From positions 170,573 to 234,572 of the forward strand of contig CAVQMB010000008.1 of the NCBI GenBank assembly GCA_963713445.1: a stretch of DNA of 64,000 nt. The letters run 5' to 3'. The stretch comes from CAVQMB01 sp963713445. Lineage in GTDB: Bacteria; Pseudomonadota; Gammaproteobacteria; Competibacterales; Competibacteraceae. Of the stretch, positions 38,523-46,676 are shown in pieces. The notes below the pieces were generated by a model, which was given only the letters and a program-made list of their open reading frames with translations, ran no database searches and had not been told where the DNA came from. Both the position numbers and the translations under genes were made by a program. Numbering within the stretch: the stretch's first letter is position 1; every line of letters begins with the position of its first letter.

Positions 38523-39848
38523 TCACCGGTTCAGCAGTCGGTCCCGCAGCGGTGACACCGCCAGGGCGTGGCCATCAAAACCCTCATAACGCGCCAGCAC
38601 CGCCGTGTGGCGGGCCAGTTCGGGATATCCGGCGGCCGTCACATACCCGACCGAGTTACGTTTAAGAAAGTCGAACACCGACAACGGCGACACTGTGCGG
38701 GCCGCACCACCGGTCGGCAGCACAGCATTGGGACCCAGCAGGAAGTTCCCGAGCACGACCGGCGTGTTCTGGCCCAGCATGATCTCACCGGCGTGCTGCA
38801 ACTGGCCCAGATAGGTCATAGGCTCTGCAGTCAGCACCTCCAGGTGCTCCGGCGCATAGTCGTTGACGAAGGCGATCGCCTGTGCCATGTCCGGCGCCAG
38901 TATGATGCCACCCCGAGGCCCACCCAGCACGGTCGACGAGAACTCGACCCGCTGCGGCCCCATCTGCGCCCAGAAGCCGGGAATCGCTTTCTGCGCCGCC
39001 TCGGCGACCGCGCGGCTGTCGGTCACCAGAAACGCCGAGGAATCCGGTCCGTGTTCCGATTCGATGATCAGGTCGAGTCCTGCAATCCGTCCGTCGGCAG
39101 TGCTGTCGGCCAGGATGATCGACTCGCTAGGACCAGCCGGAATGCCGGGGTCGATCCGACCCGACAGCAAGCGCTTGGCTGCCACTACATAGGGGCTGCC
39201 GGGACCCACGATCTTCGCGACGCGGGGCACGGTCTCGGTACCAAACGCCACCGCCGCCACGGCCTGGGCCCCGCCGCATTTGTAGATCTCTTCCACCCCG
39301 GCGGCGCGGGCGGCCACCAGGGTGGCGGCATCCACCGTGCCGTCCGGCCCCGGCGGAGTCACCACGATGATTCGCGCCACTCCAGCCACCACCGCCGGGA
39401 CGGCCGTCATCATCAACATGCTGGGAAATGACCCCTTGCCACGCGGCACGTATAACGCGACCGATGGAATCGGTGTATATCGCTCACCGGCAAAGGCACC
39501 CGGGCGGATTTCCTCCAGCCACAAGGCTTGCGGTTTCTGCAGTTCATGAAAACGGCGGATATTGGTGACTGCGTACTCGATAGCCGCATGAACATCCGGA
39601 TCGACCAACTCAAATGCCCGGTCAAATTCCGCTGCCGTCACCCGGAGTTCGGTCGGTTTGAGGGAGGCGCGGTCGAACTCCGCGGCAAAACGCACCAGCG
39701 CACTATCCCCCTCGGCACGCACAGCCTCGATAATGGGCCTGACCGCGTCCAGATACGGCGTCAGGTCCGACTCGGTTCGCTCCAGCAGCAAGGCGCGCTC
39801 AGGAGGGCTCATACGCCCGAGCTCAAAGAAACTGATCATTCGATTCAT
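38523..39848 (-). CDS. hisD: Histidinol dehydrogenase family protein, paralogue-like
   Basis: A 441-residue HisD-family protein. HisD oxidises L-histidinol to histidine in two NAD+ steps. The fold and blocks are present (YVPRGKGSFPSM, IPAGPSESIILAD, YAPEHLEVL with the catalytic Glu-His pair). However, zinc-binding positions differ from E. coli HisD as I align them: the Gln of QAEH is Glu (ESEHGPDS), and the Asp of GDYASGTNHVLPT is Asn (GNFLLGPNAVLPT); the later His (FDGHALAV) is kept. It sits outside any his operon, before exbB. The symbol is therefore provisional: another dehydrogenase of this family, e.g. acting on sulfopropanediol-like substrates, is possible. Start chosen at ATG 39848; a GTG at 39851 and an ATG at 39839 also exist. 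Confidence 0.78.
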   Translation of the reverse strand: MNRMISFFELGRMSPPERALLLERTESDLTPYLDAVRPIIEAVRAEGDSALVRFAAEFDRASLKPTELRVTAAEFDRAFELVDPDVHAAIEYAVTNIRRFHELQKPQALWLEEIRPGAFAGERYTPIPSVALYVPRGKGSFPSMLMMTAVPAVVAGVARIIVVTPPGPDGTVDAATLVAARAAGVEEIYKCGGAQAVAAVAFGTETVPRVAKIVGPGSPYVVAAKRLLSGRIDPGIPAGPSESIILADSTADGRIAGLDLIIESEHGPDSSAFLVTDSRAVAEAAQKAIPGFWAQMGPQRVEFSSTVLGGPRGGIILAPDMAQAIAFVNDYAPEHLEVLTAEPMTYLGQLQHAGEIMLGQNTPVVLGNFLLGPNAVLPTGGAARTVSPLSVFDFLKRNSVGYVTAAGYPELARHTAVLARYEGFDGHALAVSPLRDRLLNR

Positions 39849-39912
39849 CACAGGCCATCAGGTCGCCGCTAAGTCTGGCTGCATTGTATAACGCAGCCGG
39901 CGCGCTGGCGAT

Positions 39913-39949
39913 GACGCACGCCGCCGGGCCAAGCCCGGCGGCGTGCGTC
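39913..39949. terminator. 16-bp perfect hairpin between amt and the hisD-like gene
   Basis: GACGCACGCCGCCGGG (39913-39928) and its exact complement at 39934-39949 flank a 5-base loop. It lies 32 bases after the amt stop and before the hisD-like start, both on the minus strand. The stem is very stable but no T run follows, so it may be a terminator that works without one, or another stem-loop. Confidence 0.45.
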
Positions 39950-39981
39950 TAATGGCAACCCAGTGCAACCGCCACACGGGC

Positions 39982-41289
39982 CTAGAGGATGTACCCCCGC
40001 TCTTCATGCAGGGCGATGTCAAGACCCTCGCTCTCTTCTTCGCTCGTCACCCGCAGCGGCACGAACAACCCAACGACCTTGAGAATGATGTAGCTCATGA
40101 CACCTGTGTAAATCAACGTCGCCACCACAGCAACTACCTGCACTGAAAACTGGCTGGCAATCGACCCATGCCTAGCACCAAAACCAGCCCCTCCCAGGCT
40201 CGGGGCACAGAACACGCCGGTCAACAAAGCACCAACAATGCCTCCAATACAGTGCACCCCGAAAGCATCCAGGGAATCGTCATAACCGATCCAGCGCTTG
40301 ACCCGGGTGGCGAAAAAGAAGCATATAACACCCGCAGCGATACCGATGATGACAGCGCCCATCGGCCCCGCCGTACCAGAGGCCGGCGTAATGGCCACCA
40401 GTCCCGCAACCGCGCCCGAAGCGATGCCCAACACGCTGGGCTTGCCATGGGCTACCCACTCGGTCAGCATCCAGGCCAATGCTGCGGCAGCGGTGGCGAT
40501 CTGGGTAACCAGCATGGCCATGCCGGCAGTGCCATCGGCCGCCAACTCGCTACCGGCATTGAAGCCGAACCAGCCGACCCAAAGAATAGCCGCGCCGACC
40601 ACTGTCAGCGTCAGGTTGTGTGGCGGCATCTGCGTTTCCGGATAGCCTTTTCGTTTGCCCAGAACCAACGCGGCAACCAGACCAGCGATACCGGCATTAA
40701 TGTGGACTACGGTACCACCGGCGAAATCTAGCACGCCCAGGCTGCCCAGCCAGCCACCACCCCAAACCCAGTGGGCAATCGGAGCATAAATCAGAGTGAG
40801 CCAGGCCGCCATGAACCACATCATGGCGGAAAAGCGCATCCGCTCGGCGAAGGCCCCGACAATTAGTGCGGGGGTAATAATGGCAAATGTCATCTGAAAG
40901 GTTACGAACACCGTTTCCGGGATGGTGCCGCTCAGGCTTTTCACCCCCACCCCCGCCAGAAACGCCTTACCCAGACTGCCCACGACACTGTTTCCGGTCG
41001 TAAAGGCCAGACTGTAACCCCAAAACGCCCATAACAGGCTGACCATGCAGGTAATGGCGAAACACTGCATCATCACCGACAGCACGTTTTTGCTCCGCAC
41101 CATTCCAGCGTAAAACAGGGCTAAACCGGGAATGGTCATGAACAGCACCAACGCGGTCGAGGTGAGCATCCAGGCGGTATCACCCGCGTTGAGCACAGCC
41201 TTATCCTGAGCCAGTGCCGGGCTGGCCACGAACAACAGGGTGATGAGCATCAGCAATCGTCTGGGATTGAGTCGGGTTCTAGCAAGCAT
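39982..41289 (-). CDS. amt: Ammonium transporter Amt
   Basis: A 435-residue Amt/MEP/Rh channel for ammonium uptake. An N-terminal signal peptide (LLMLITLLFVASPALAQ) precedes about 11 spans. The twin pore histidines are in GGTVVHINAGIAG and FGVHCIGGIVG. The Phe-gate, ADGTAGMAM and AERMRF regions fit. The ATG at 41289 has GAGGA upstream; the frame is open further to 41340. No glnK, which normally accompanies amt, lies next to it in this window. A possible NtrC-like dyad is 205 bases upstream of the start. Confidence 0.95.
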   Translation of the reverse strand: MLARTRLNPRRLLMLITLLFVASPALAQDKAVLNAGDTAWMLTSTALVLFMTIPGLALFYAGMVRSKNVLSVMMQCFAITCMVSLLWAFWGYSLAFTTGNSVVGSLGKAFLAGVGVKSLSGTIPETVFVTFQMTFAIITPALIVGAFAERMRFSAMMWFMAAWLTLIYAPIAHWVWGGGWLGSLGVLDFAGGTVVHINAGIAGLVAALVLGKRKGYPETQMPPHNLTLTVVGAAILWVGWFGFNAGSELAADGTAGMAMLVTQIATAAAALAWMLTEWVAHGKPSVLGIASGAVAGLVAITPASGTAGPMGAVIIGIAAGVICFFFATRVKRWIGYDDSLDAFGVHCIGGIVGALLTGVFCAPSLGGAGFGARHGSIASQFSVQVVAVVATLIYTGVMSYIILKVVGLFVPLRVTSEEESEGLDIALHEERGYIL

Positions 41290-41816
41290 AGTCAGGGTCC
41301 TCGAGCAGCAAGTTGGCACGGTGCCGGCAGCTGGCCTCACAGCCCCATTCCGGGTCCGGCACCGCTATCGCTCCTTGTCGTATCAGACCTTGTGCCATTT
41401 TAATTTTTTTAAGTTTTATCATATAGTTATTAGTCATAGACAATGCTGGCACAGCTCGATTCGCACCAGGAATGAACACACCTGATTGGCATCGCACAAA
41501 TATTGTGCAACGAGTCGATGCGGTTGCGCACGGCCTCCAGCCTGTCCAGCGGCGCATCCTCGGGACCGCCCGCACCAGTCTCAAATCTTGCGGGAGAGCG
41601 AACCATGCGGATGACCATCAAGGCCCTGATATTGCCCGGATGCGTCCTGGACATTGGTCACTGGCAACGGATCCACTAGGGCGCACAACGGGCGTCGCAG
41701 AACAAGCGGCAATGATCAGGAAGCGACATCCCGCCGCCGGCGTGTCCGCCACCTGACGGTCAGCGCCGGACTGTTTTACACTTCATGCTCTCCCAACCAC
41801 CCAGTGCAGGACTGCT
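41290..41816. other. Intergenic region before amt and the amidase gene
   Basis: A 527-base gap between two divergent genes, with no convincing gene. An AT-rich tract at about 41398-41450 (runs of T and A) contrasts with the GC-rich surroundings and fits a promoter zone for amt. A GCAC-N7-GTGC dyad at 41494-41508 fits the NtrC site pattern. A perfect -24-like TGGCAC on the minus strand at 41392-41397 lacks a good -12 partner. The rest, 41510-41816, shows no identifiable signal. Confidence 0.5.
41494..41508 (-). promoter_or_regulatory. Possible NtrC-type binding dyad upstream of amt
   Basis: GCACAAATATTGTGC is a perfect dyad, GCAC-N7-GTGC, matching the half-site spacing of the NtrC sites of enterobacterial glnA. 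It lies about 100 bases upstream of a TGGCAC element and 205 bases before the amt start, a plausible enhancer position. Only one such site is seen, and the sigma-54 -12 element is poor, so this is tentative. Confidence 0.35.
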
Positions 41817-43226
41817 ATGATCGACCCCTACCAACCCTTGGCTGCACTTTCTGCCGACCTCGCTGACGGCCGGCTGACAACCCAGGCGCTCGCGGAATCC
41901 GTGATCGCCCACCAGGATGCCAGCGGCCAATCGCTCAACGCCTACCGGGTCTGGGACCCTGACTTCGTGCAACGTCAGGCCACCGCTGCCGACGCAGTCC
42001 GCGCGGCAGACGCCCGCCTCGGCCCCCTGCAAGGCGTGCCAGTCTCGGCCAAGGATCACTTCGGCGTCCGCGAACTGCCGGTCTATGCCGGCACGGTCCG
42101 GGAACTGCCGGACGGCTGGCGCCGCGAGGGCCCGGTCATAAACGCTCTGCGGCGGCAGCTAGCTGTGATCAGCGGTAAAACCCACGCGGTGGAACTGGCA
42201 TTCGGCGGCGTCGGCCTGAACAATCAATCCGGCACCCCACGCAACCCCTGGGACAGCACTACTTATCGCGTCCCGGGCGGTTCCAGTTCGGGTGCCGGTG
42301 TATCGTTATGGGCCGGCACCGCCTGGCTTGCGCTTGGGACCGACACCGCCGGCTCAGTACGGATACCGGCCAGCGTCACTGGCTGCGCGGGCCTCAAAAC
42401 CAGCTTTGGACGCTGGTCAGCGGACGGCATCGTGCCTCTCAGCACCAGCCTGGACACTGCTGGCCTGCTTGCCCGTAGCGTCGCTGACGTGGCTTTTGGC
42501 TTCGCTGCGATAGATCCGGCCTGGGGCGACCCGGCGACATTCCTAGCCCAGTTCGGTCGGCGTGACAGCGCCGGACTGCGGATTGGCGTGGCCGGTGCTG
42601 AGCTCTGGCAATTGTGCGAAGACGACATTGCCGACGTGGTGCATGCGGCGCTCGATGAGATCGCCGCCAGCGGCGTACGCCTGATCGACAACCCCCTGCC
42701 GGAAGCCATCGACGCCCAGGAACTGCTACGCGTCGGCAGCATCGTGTCGGCCGAATGTGATGCCTTTGTTGAACGCGAACTGCCGGAATGGCGGGCGCAG
42801 CTGGACCCGATCATCACCGCTCGGATTGCCGATGGTGACACGCTCAGCGCGCGTGAATACCTGTTGCGGTGTGAGCGCCTGGCACGCCTTTCACGCCGTG
42901 CGGCACAGCGGTTTGCCGATGTCGATGTCATCGCCGCGCCCACCGTGCCCATCCGCCCCCCACAGATCGAAGAGGTGGCCACGGTGGCCAGCTACCGGGC
43001 GCGCAACATGGCTATCCTCAGCCATACCTGCGTTGCCAACTACCTCAGTCTGTGCGCCATCACCCTACCGGCTGGCCTGGACAGCGCCGGTCTCCCGGTC
43101 GGTCTGATGCTGATGGCACCGCACGGGCGCGAAGAACACCTGTTGGCGGCCGCCCTCAGCCTCGAGGGGATTCTCGGCACGCCACTAGAGCGGCTGGGAC
43201 GACCACCGCTGGCGCCCGCGATCTAA
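41817..43226 (+). CDS. Amidase signature family protein
   Basis: A 469-residue amidase-signature hydrolase. The catalytic triad is visible as Lys (VSAKDHFGV, about residue 78), the cis-Ser in PGGSSSGAGVSLW (about residue 157) and the nucleophile Ser in GTDTAGSVRIPASVTGC (about residue 181). Members hydrolyse amides, such as indoleacetamide, nicotinamide or Glu-tRNA(Gln)/Asn amides in GatA; GatA itself is normally encoded with gatB and gatC, which are absent here. So it is probably a standalone amidase of unknown substrate. ATG start at 41817. It is divergent from amt, so amide-nitrogen use is possible but unproven. Confidence 0.88.
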   Translation: MIDPYQPLAALSADLADGRLTTQALAESVIAHQDASGQSLNAYRVWDPDFVQRQATAADAVRAADARLGPLQGVPVSAKDHFGVRELPVYAGTVRELPDGWRREGPVINALRRQLAVISGKTHAVELAFGGVGLNNQSGTPRNPWDSTTYRVPGGSSSGAGVSLWAGTAWLALGTDTAGSVRIPASVTGCAGLKTSFGRWSADGIVPLSTSLDTAGLLARSVADVAFGFAAIDPAWGDPATFLAQFGRRDSAGLRIGVAGAELWQLCEDDIADVVHAALDEIAASGVRLIDNPLPEAIDAQELLRVGSIVSAECDAFVERELPEWRAQLDPIITARIADGDTLSAREYLLRCERLARLSRRAAQRFADVDVIAAPTVPIRPPQIEEVATVASYRARNMAILSHTCVANYLSLCAITLPAGLDSAGLPVGLMLMAPHGREEHLLAAALSLEGILGTPLERLGRPPLAPAI

Positions 43227-43244
43227 ACACTAGCGGTCGGCAGC

Positions 43245-43979
43245 CTAACTGGACAATGCCAGTTCGCGCCAGAGTTCGGCATAGGCCCGGGTGGCCCGCC
43301 CGTGTGGGGCCAGTTCAGGTAGCGGCCGGCGCCCAGTGGCCATGCGTTCGACTTCACTGGCGTAGGGAATCGGCGTACCCAGAAATTGGGGCCAGTCCCG
43401 CGGTGCCGACTGCAGCAACTCCTGATGCAGCCGGCGGCGGCGGTCAAGCATGGAGAAGAACGGCCGTATGCGCAGGGCCTTGAAACGTTCGTCGGTGCTG
43501 AACTCGGCCAGCTGAGTCAGCGTGCGCAGCGATAAGGGCGTCGGGATAACCGGCACCAGCACCGTCTGAGCCGCATAGAAAATGCTTTCTGAAATCAGCG
43601 AAATGCTAGGTGGGCAGTCCAGGAATATGAAATCGTAGGTAGCGGCCAGTGGCTTCAATTGTTTGTGCAGACTGCGTTCCGGCTTCTTCGCCTCATCCAG
43701 TAACAGATCCAGATTGCGGTTTGAAAAATCGGCAGGAAGAAGTTCCAGACCCGCATAATCGGTGGCTTTGACGTGGTCATCGAGATGTCCCTTCAACAGC
43801 CTCCGGCCGCCTCCTTTGACCTTAGGTTTGACCCGCAGGCAGAAGCTGGCCGCGCCTTGCGGGTCAAGATCCCAGAGCAGAGTGCGGGCGCCGTCGCGGG
43901 CCGCCAGATAGGCCAGATTTATCGCGGCAGCGGTCTTACCGACCCCACCCTTGCTGTTGTATAGCGCGACCACATGCAT
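43245..43979 (-). CDS. ParA/MinD-like ATPase (orphan)
   Basis: A 244-residue deviant-Walker ParA family ATPase. The P-loop YNSKGGVGKTAAAINLA opens the protein with the signature lysine; DLDPQGAAS and FLDCPPSISLISES follow. Such ATPases position plasmids, chromosome origins, chemoreceptors or cell machinery by patterned binding. No ParB or other partner is next to it, so its cargo is not known. ATG at 43979 with GAGGGGGAA upstream; the frame is open to 44117 but that part is not ParA-like. It is convergent with the amidase gene and divergent from the L,D-transpeptidase. Confidence 0.85.
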   Translation of the reverse strand: MHVVALYNSKGGVGKTAAAINLAYLAARDGARTLLWDLDPQGAASFCLRVKPKVKGGGRRLLKGHLDDHVKATDYAGLELLPADFSNRNLDLLLDEAKKPERSLHKQLKPLAATYDFIFLDCPPSISLISESIFYAAQTVLVPVIPTPLSLRTLTQLAEFSTDERFKALRIRPFFSMLDRRRRLHQELLQSAPRDWPQFLGTPIPYASEVERMATGRRPLPELAPHGRATRAYAELWRELALSS

Positions 43980-44185
43980 TGGATTCCCCCTCATCCACCG
44001 CTCAGTGGCTGGGGTCTCAGCATACCGGCCATTGCCACCGGCGTCGAACGGCGCATACGCAATGCTGTCAAAATGTAGCGCCACCGCCAGCCATGTGCAG
44101 GAGCAAGATTGTCGCAAAACGCCGCCATCACCATTAGAATAACCATGGCTATAACGCCATGATCAGGCCTTAATCAAGTTTTCGA

Positions 44186-45925
44186 ATGATCTTGATGCAC
44201 TCCGGCAGACACGCCGCTGTGACCGTTATGTTGCTGGTCTTCTCGATGACCGCCGCTGGCACAATTGCCTTGGCGTCCCCGGTGACCCGCACCAGCGGCG
44301 CATCCACAGTCCCTGGCCAGAGCGCCCGTCTGCAGGCTGTCAGCAACCACCTGCGCACCCTCCTCGACCGGGTCCAGCCGGCTGTCAAGACGGGCCCCAC
44401 GCGGCTTCTGGAACCATCGTGGGTGACCCGGTTTTACGCCGGTCGGGATTATCGGCCGGCTTGGCTTACCGCATCAGGCCGGCCATCTCCGGAAGCCGAG
44501 CGACTGCTGACCCTGCTGCAGTCAGCCAGCGCTGAAGGCCTGGAATCGGCCAGTCTCCACCGCCGCGAGGTGGTGTTTGCACTACGTGGGCTGCAGATCG
44601 CCTATGCCACGACGCCACAACAACTCGCCGATTTCGATATTCTGCTGAGCGACTCTTTCCTGGCCTATGCCCGGCGCCGGCTGGACGGCCAGGTCGTCCC
44701 GCAGCGCACTGAACCCGATTGGGCAGTGCCATCCCGGTCACAGGACCTCGCCGAGGTACTGCAGCACGCCTTGCAGCAGCACGATCTGGCCGCGGCGCTA
44801 CGACGCCTCGACCCGCCTTATCCCGGCTATCAGCGGTTGCGGCGGGCTTTGCAGAACTATCGCCGCATCGCCGCCAGCGGTGGCTGGCAGACTCTGGCCG
44901 GCGGCCCCAAGCTGGAACGGGGCATGAGTGAACCCCGGGTCGGGCAACTGCGTGCCCGCCTGCAAGTGACAGGCGATCTTGCAGACGCTACCGAGCAGCG
45001 GCCTGCGCCCGGGGATCCCGCCGGCACCCCGGCCACCGGCGACGATGACCGATTCGGTCCCGTGATTGAAGCCGCAGTGCAGCGTTTTCAGGCTCGCCAC
45101 GGACTCACCGCCGACGGCATGGTGGGCCGCAAAACGCTGGCGGCACTGAATGAACCGGTAGCCGTGCGGATCCGTCAGATCGAGCTCAACATGGAGCGCT
45201 GGCGCTGGCTGCCGGCCAACCTCGGGCAGCGCTATATCTGGGTCAATGTGCCTGGCTTCGAACTCAAGGTAAGCGACCACGGTCGTACCGTGCTGCATTC
45301 GCGCGTCATCGTCGGCCGGCCGCAGCGTCCGACCCCTTTGTTCAGCGCCAGGTTGCGCTACATTGTGTTCAGCCCCTACTGGCACGTCCCTTACACGATT
45401 GCGGTCAAGGACAAACTGCCGGAACTCCGCAAGAACCCGTACGCCTTGCGCAAACTGGGCATCCGGATATTCATGAAGGGACGCGAAATCGACCCCGGGT
45501 CCGTTGCTTGGAAAGCGGTCAGCTCGCGCGACTTCGACTACACGCTGCGTCAAGATCCCGGCCCCGAGAACGCCTTAGGCGGTATCAAGTTCATGTTCCC
45601 CAACCGCCACAGTGTCTACATTCACGACACACCCAACCGGTATCTGTTCCAACGCGTCCGCCGTACTTTCAGTTCCGGCTGCATTCGCACCGACAGCGCG
45701 GTCCAGCTGGCCAGCTATCTGCTGCAAGGCACCCCGCACTGGGACCGGGCCCGCATCATCGCGGCCTCCCGCAACGGTGACGCTCGCCGGGTGGATCTGC
45801 CAGAGCCCGTTCCGGTCTACCTGCTGTATTTCACAGCCTGGGTTGAACCAAACGGTACCGTTCAGTTTCGAAATGATATTTACAACCATGATGTCCGGCT
45901 CGAACGCCTTTTGTTCGCCCACTGA
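44186..45925 (+). CDS. L,D-transpeptidase family protein (LdtD/YcbB-like)
   Basis: A 579-residue YcbB-type L,D-transpeptidase, which forms 3-3 cross-links in peptidoglycan. A signal peptide (VTVMLLVFSMTAAGTIALAS) leads into a scaffold domain, a peptidoglycan-binding (PGB1-like) region around residues 290-325 (VIEAAVQRFQARHGLTADGMVGRKTLAALN), and the catalytic YkuD domain: the His region (SVYIHDTPN) and the cysteine in SSGCIRTDSA. Start taken as ATG 44186; a second ATG at 44195 is equally usable, and neither has a clear ribosome-binding site. It is followed by the fabA gene after 223 bases. Confidence 0.9.
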   Translation: MILMHSGRHAAVTVMLLVFSMTAAGTIALASPVTRTSGASTVPGQSARLQAVSNHLRTLLDRVQPAVKTGPTRLLEPSWVTRFYAGRDYRPAWLTASGRPSPEAERLLTLLQSASAEGLESASLHRREVVFALRGLQIAYATTPQQLADFDILLSDSFLAYARRRLDGQVVPQRTEPDWAVPSRSQDLAEVLQHALQQHDLAAALRRLDPPYPGYQRLRRALQNYRRIAASGGWQTLAGGPKLERGMSEPRVGQLRARLQVTGDLADATEQRPAPGDPAGTPATGDDDRFGPVIEAAVQRFQARHGLTADGMVGRKTLAALNEPVAVRIRQIELNMERWRWLPANLGQRYIWVNVPGFELKVSDHGRTVLHSRVIVGRPQRPTPLFSARLRYIVFSPYWHVPYTIAVKDKLPELRKNPYALRKLGIRIFMKGREIDPGSVAWKAVSSRDFDYTLRQDPGPENALGGIKFMFPNRHSVYIHDTPNRYLFQRVRRTFSSGCIRTDSAVQLASYLLQGTPHWDRARIIAASRNGDARRVDLPEPVPVYLLYFTAWVEPNGTVQFRNDIYNHDVRLERLLFAH

Positions 45926-46148
45926 GCGGGCCCGGTCCCGCTCCGGAATCCAGCCATTGATCAAGTCGACGCGGCACGCATGCGCATGCCGCGCGCGCTG
46001 CTTAATGCGTTAGAATAGCGCGTCTTTCGCTCACTTCGGAATGTCGCCGGCCCATGACCAGACCCACCACCGCTCTGATCCAACTGCTCCGGCCCGCGCT
46101 GGCGCCCACTGCAGGCCGATACACTTTCGGCCTCCGGGGAGGGCACGC

Positions 46149-46664
46149 GTGAGCCAGCCCGCACGATTCGACTACGAGGACTTGCTGGCCTGTGCTCGCG
46201 GCGAATTGTTCGGTCCCGGCAATGCCCAGTTGCCGCTACCACCGATGCTGATGTTCGACCGTATCACGCATATCGGAACCAGTGGCGGCAACCACGCCAA
46301 AGGACTCATCGTCGCCGAACTCGACATCCGGCCCGACTTATGGTTCTTCGACTGCCATTTTAAGGGTGACCCGGTCATGCCAGGCTGTTTGGGACTCGAC
46401 GCCATGTGGCAACTGCTCGGTTTTTACCTCGGCTGGCTGGATGCCCCCGGCCGTGGTCGCGCACTAGGCTGCGGCGAGGTAAAATTCAGTGGCCAAGTGC
46501 GGCCCACCAACCGGCTACTCACGTACCGTATTCACATCAAGCGGGTCATCATGCGCAAGCTGGTCATGGGTATCGCTGACGCGGCAATGGAGACCGACGG
46601 TCGCGAAATCTATCTCGGCAAAGACTTGCGCGTCGGCCTGTTCACCTCGACCGAAGGATTCTAA
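46149..46664 (+). CDS. fabA: 3-hydroxydecanoyl-ACP dehydratase/isomerase
   Basis: A 171-residue FabA, which dehydrates 3-hydroxydecanoyl-ACP and isomerises the trans-2 to the cis-3 product, starting unsaturated fatty acid synthesis. The active-site His is in FDCHFKGDPVMPG, and the Asp in LGLDAMWQLLGFYLGW; LRVGLFTSTEGF closes the protein. The start is GTG at 46149 with GGGGAGG upstream, matching the E. coli length (172). It is directly followed by fabB after 12 bases, the usual fabAB pair. The two enzymes together make unsaturated fatty acids anaerobically. Confidence 0.97.
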   Translation: MSQPARFDYEDLLACARGELFGPGNAQLPLPPMLMFDRITHIGTSGGNHAKGLIVAELDIRPDLWFFDCHFKGDPVMPGCLGLDAMWQLLGFYLGWLDAPGRGRALGCGEVKFSGQVRPTNRLLTYRIHIKRVIMRKLVMGIADAAMETDGREIYLGKDLRVGLFTSTEGF

Positions 46665-46676
46665 GCGGGTTTCCCA

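Noticed and set aside
38568..39431. 287-codon plus-strand frame inside the hisD-like gene
   Set aside because: Antisense frame without family pattern; the HisD frame is well conserved.
41381..41397. Sigma-54 promoter for amt
   Set aside because: TGGCAC is present but the -12 element reads CTGA instead of TTGC, so the match is too poor to list as a promoter.
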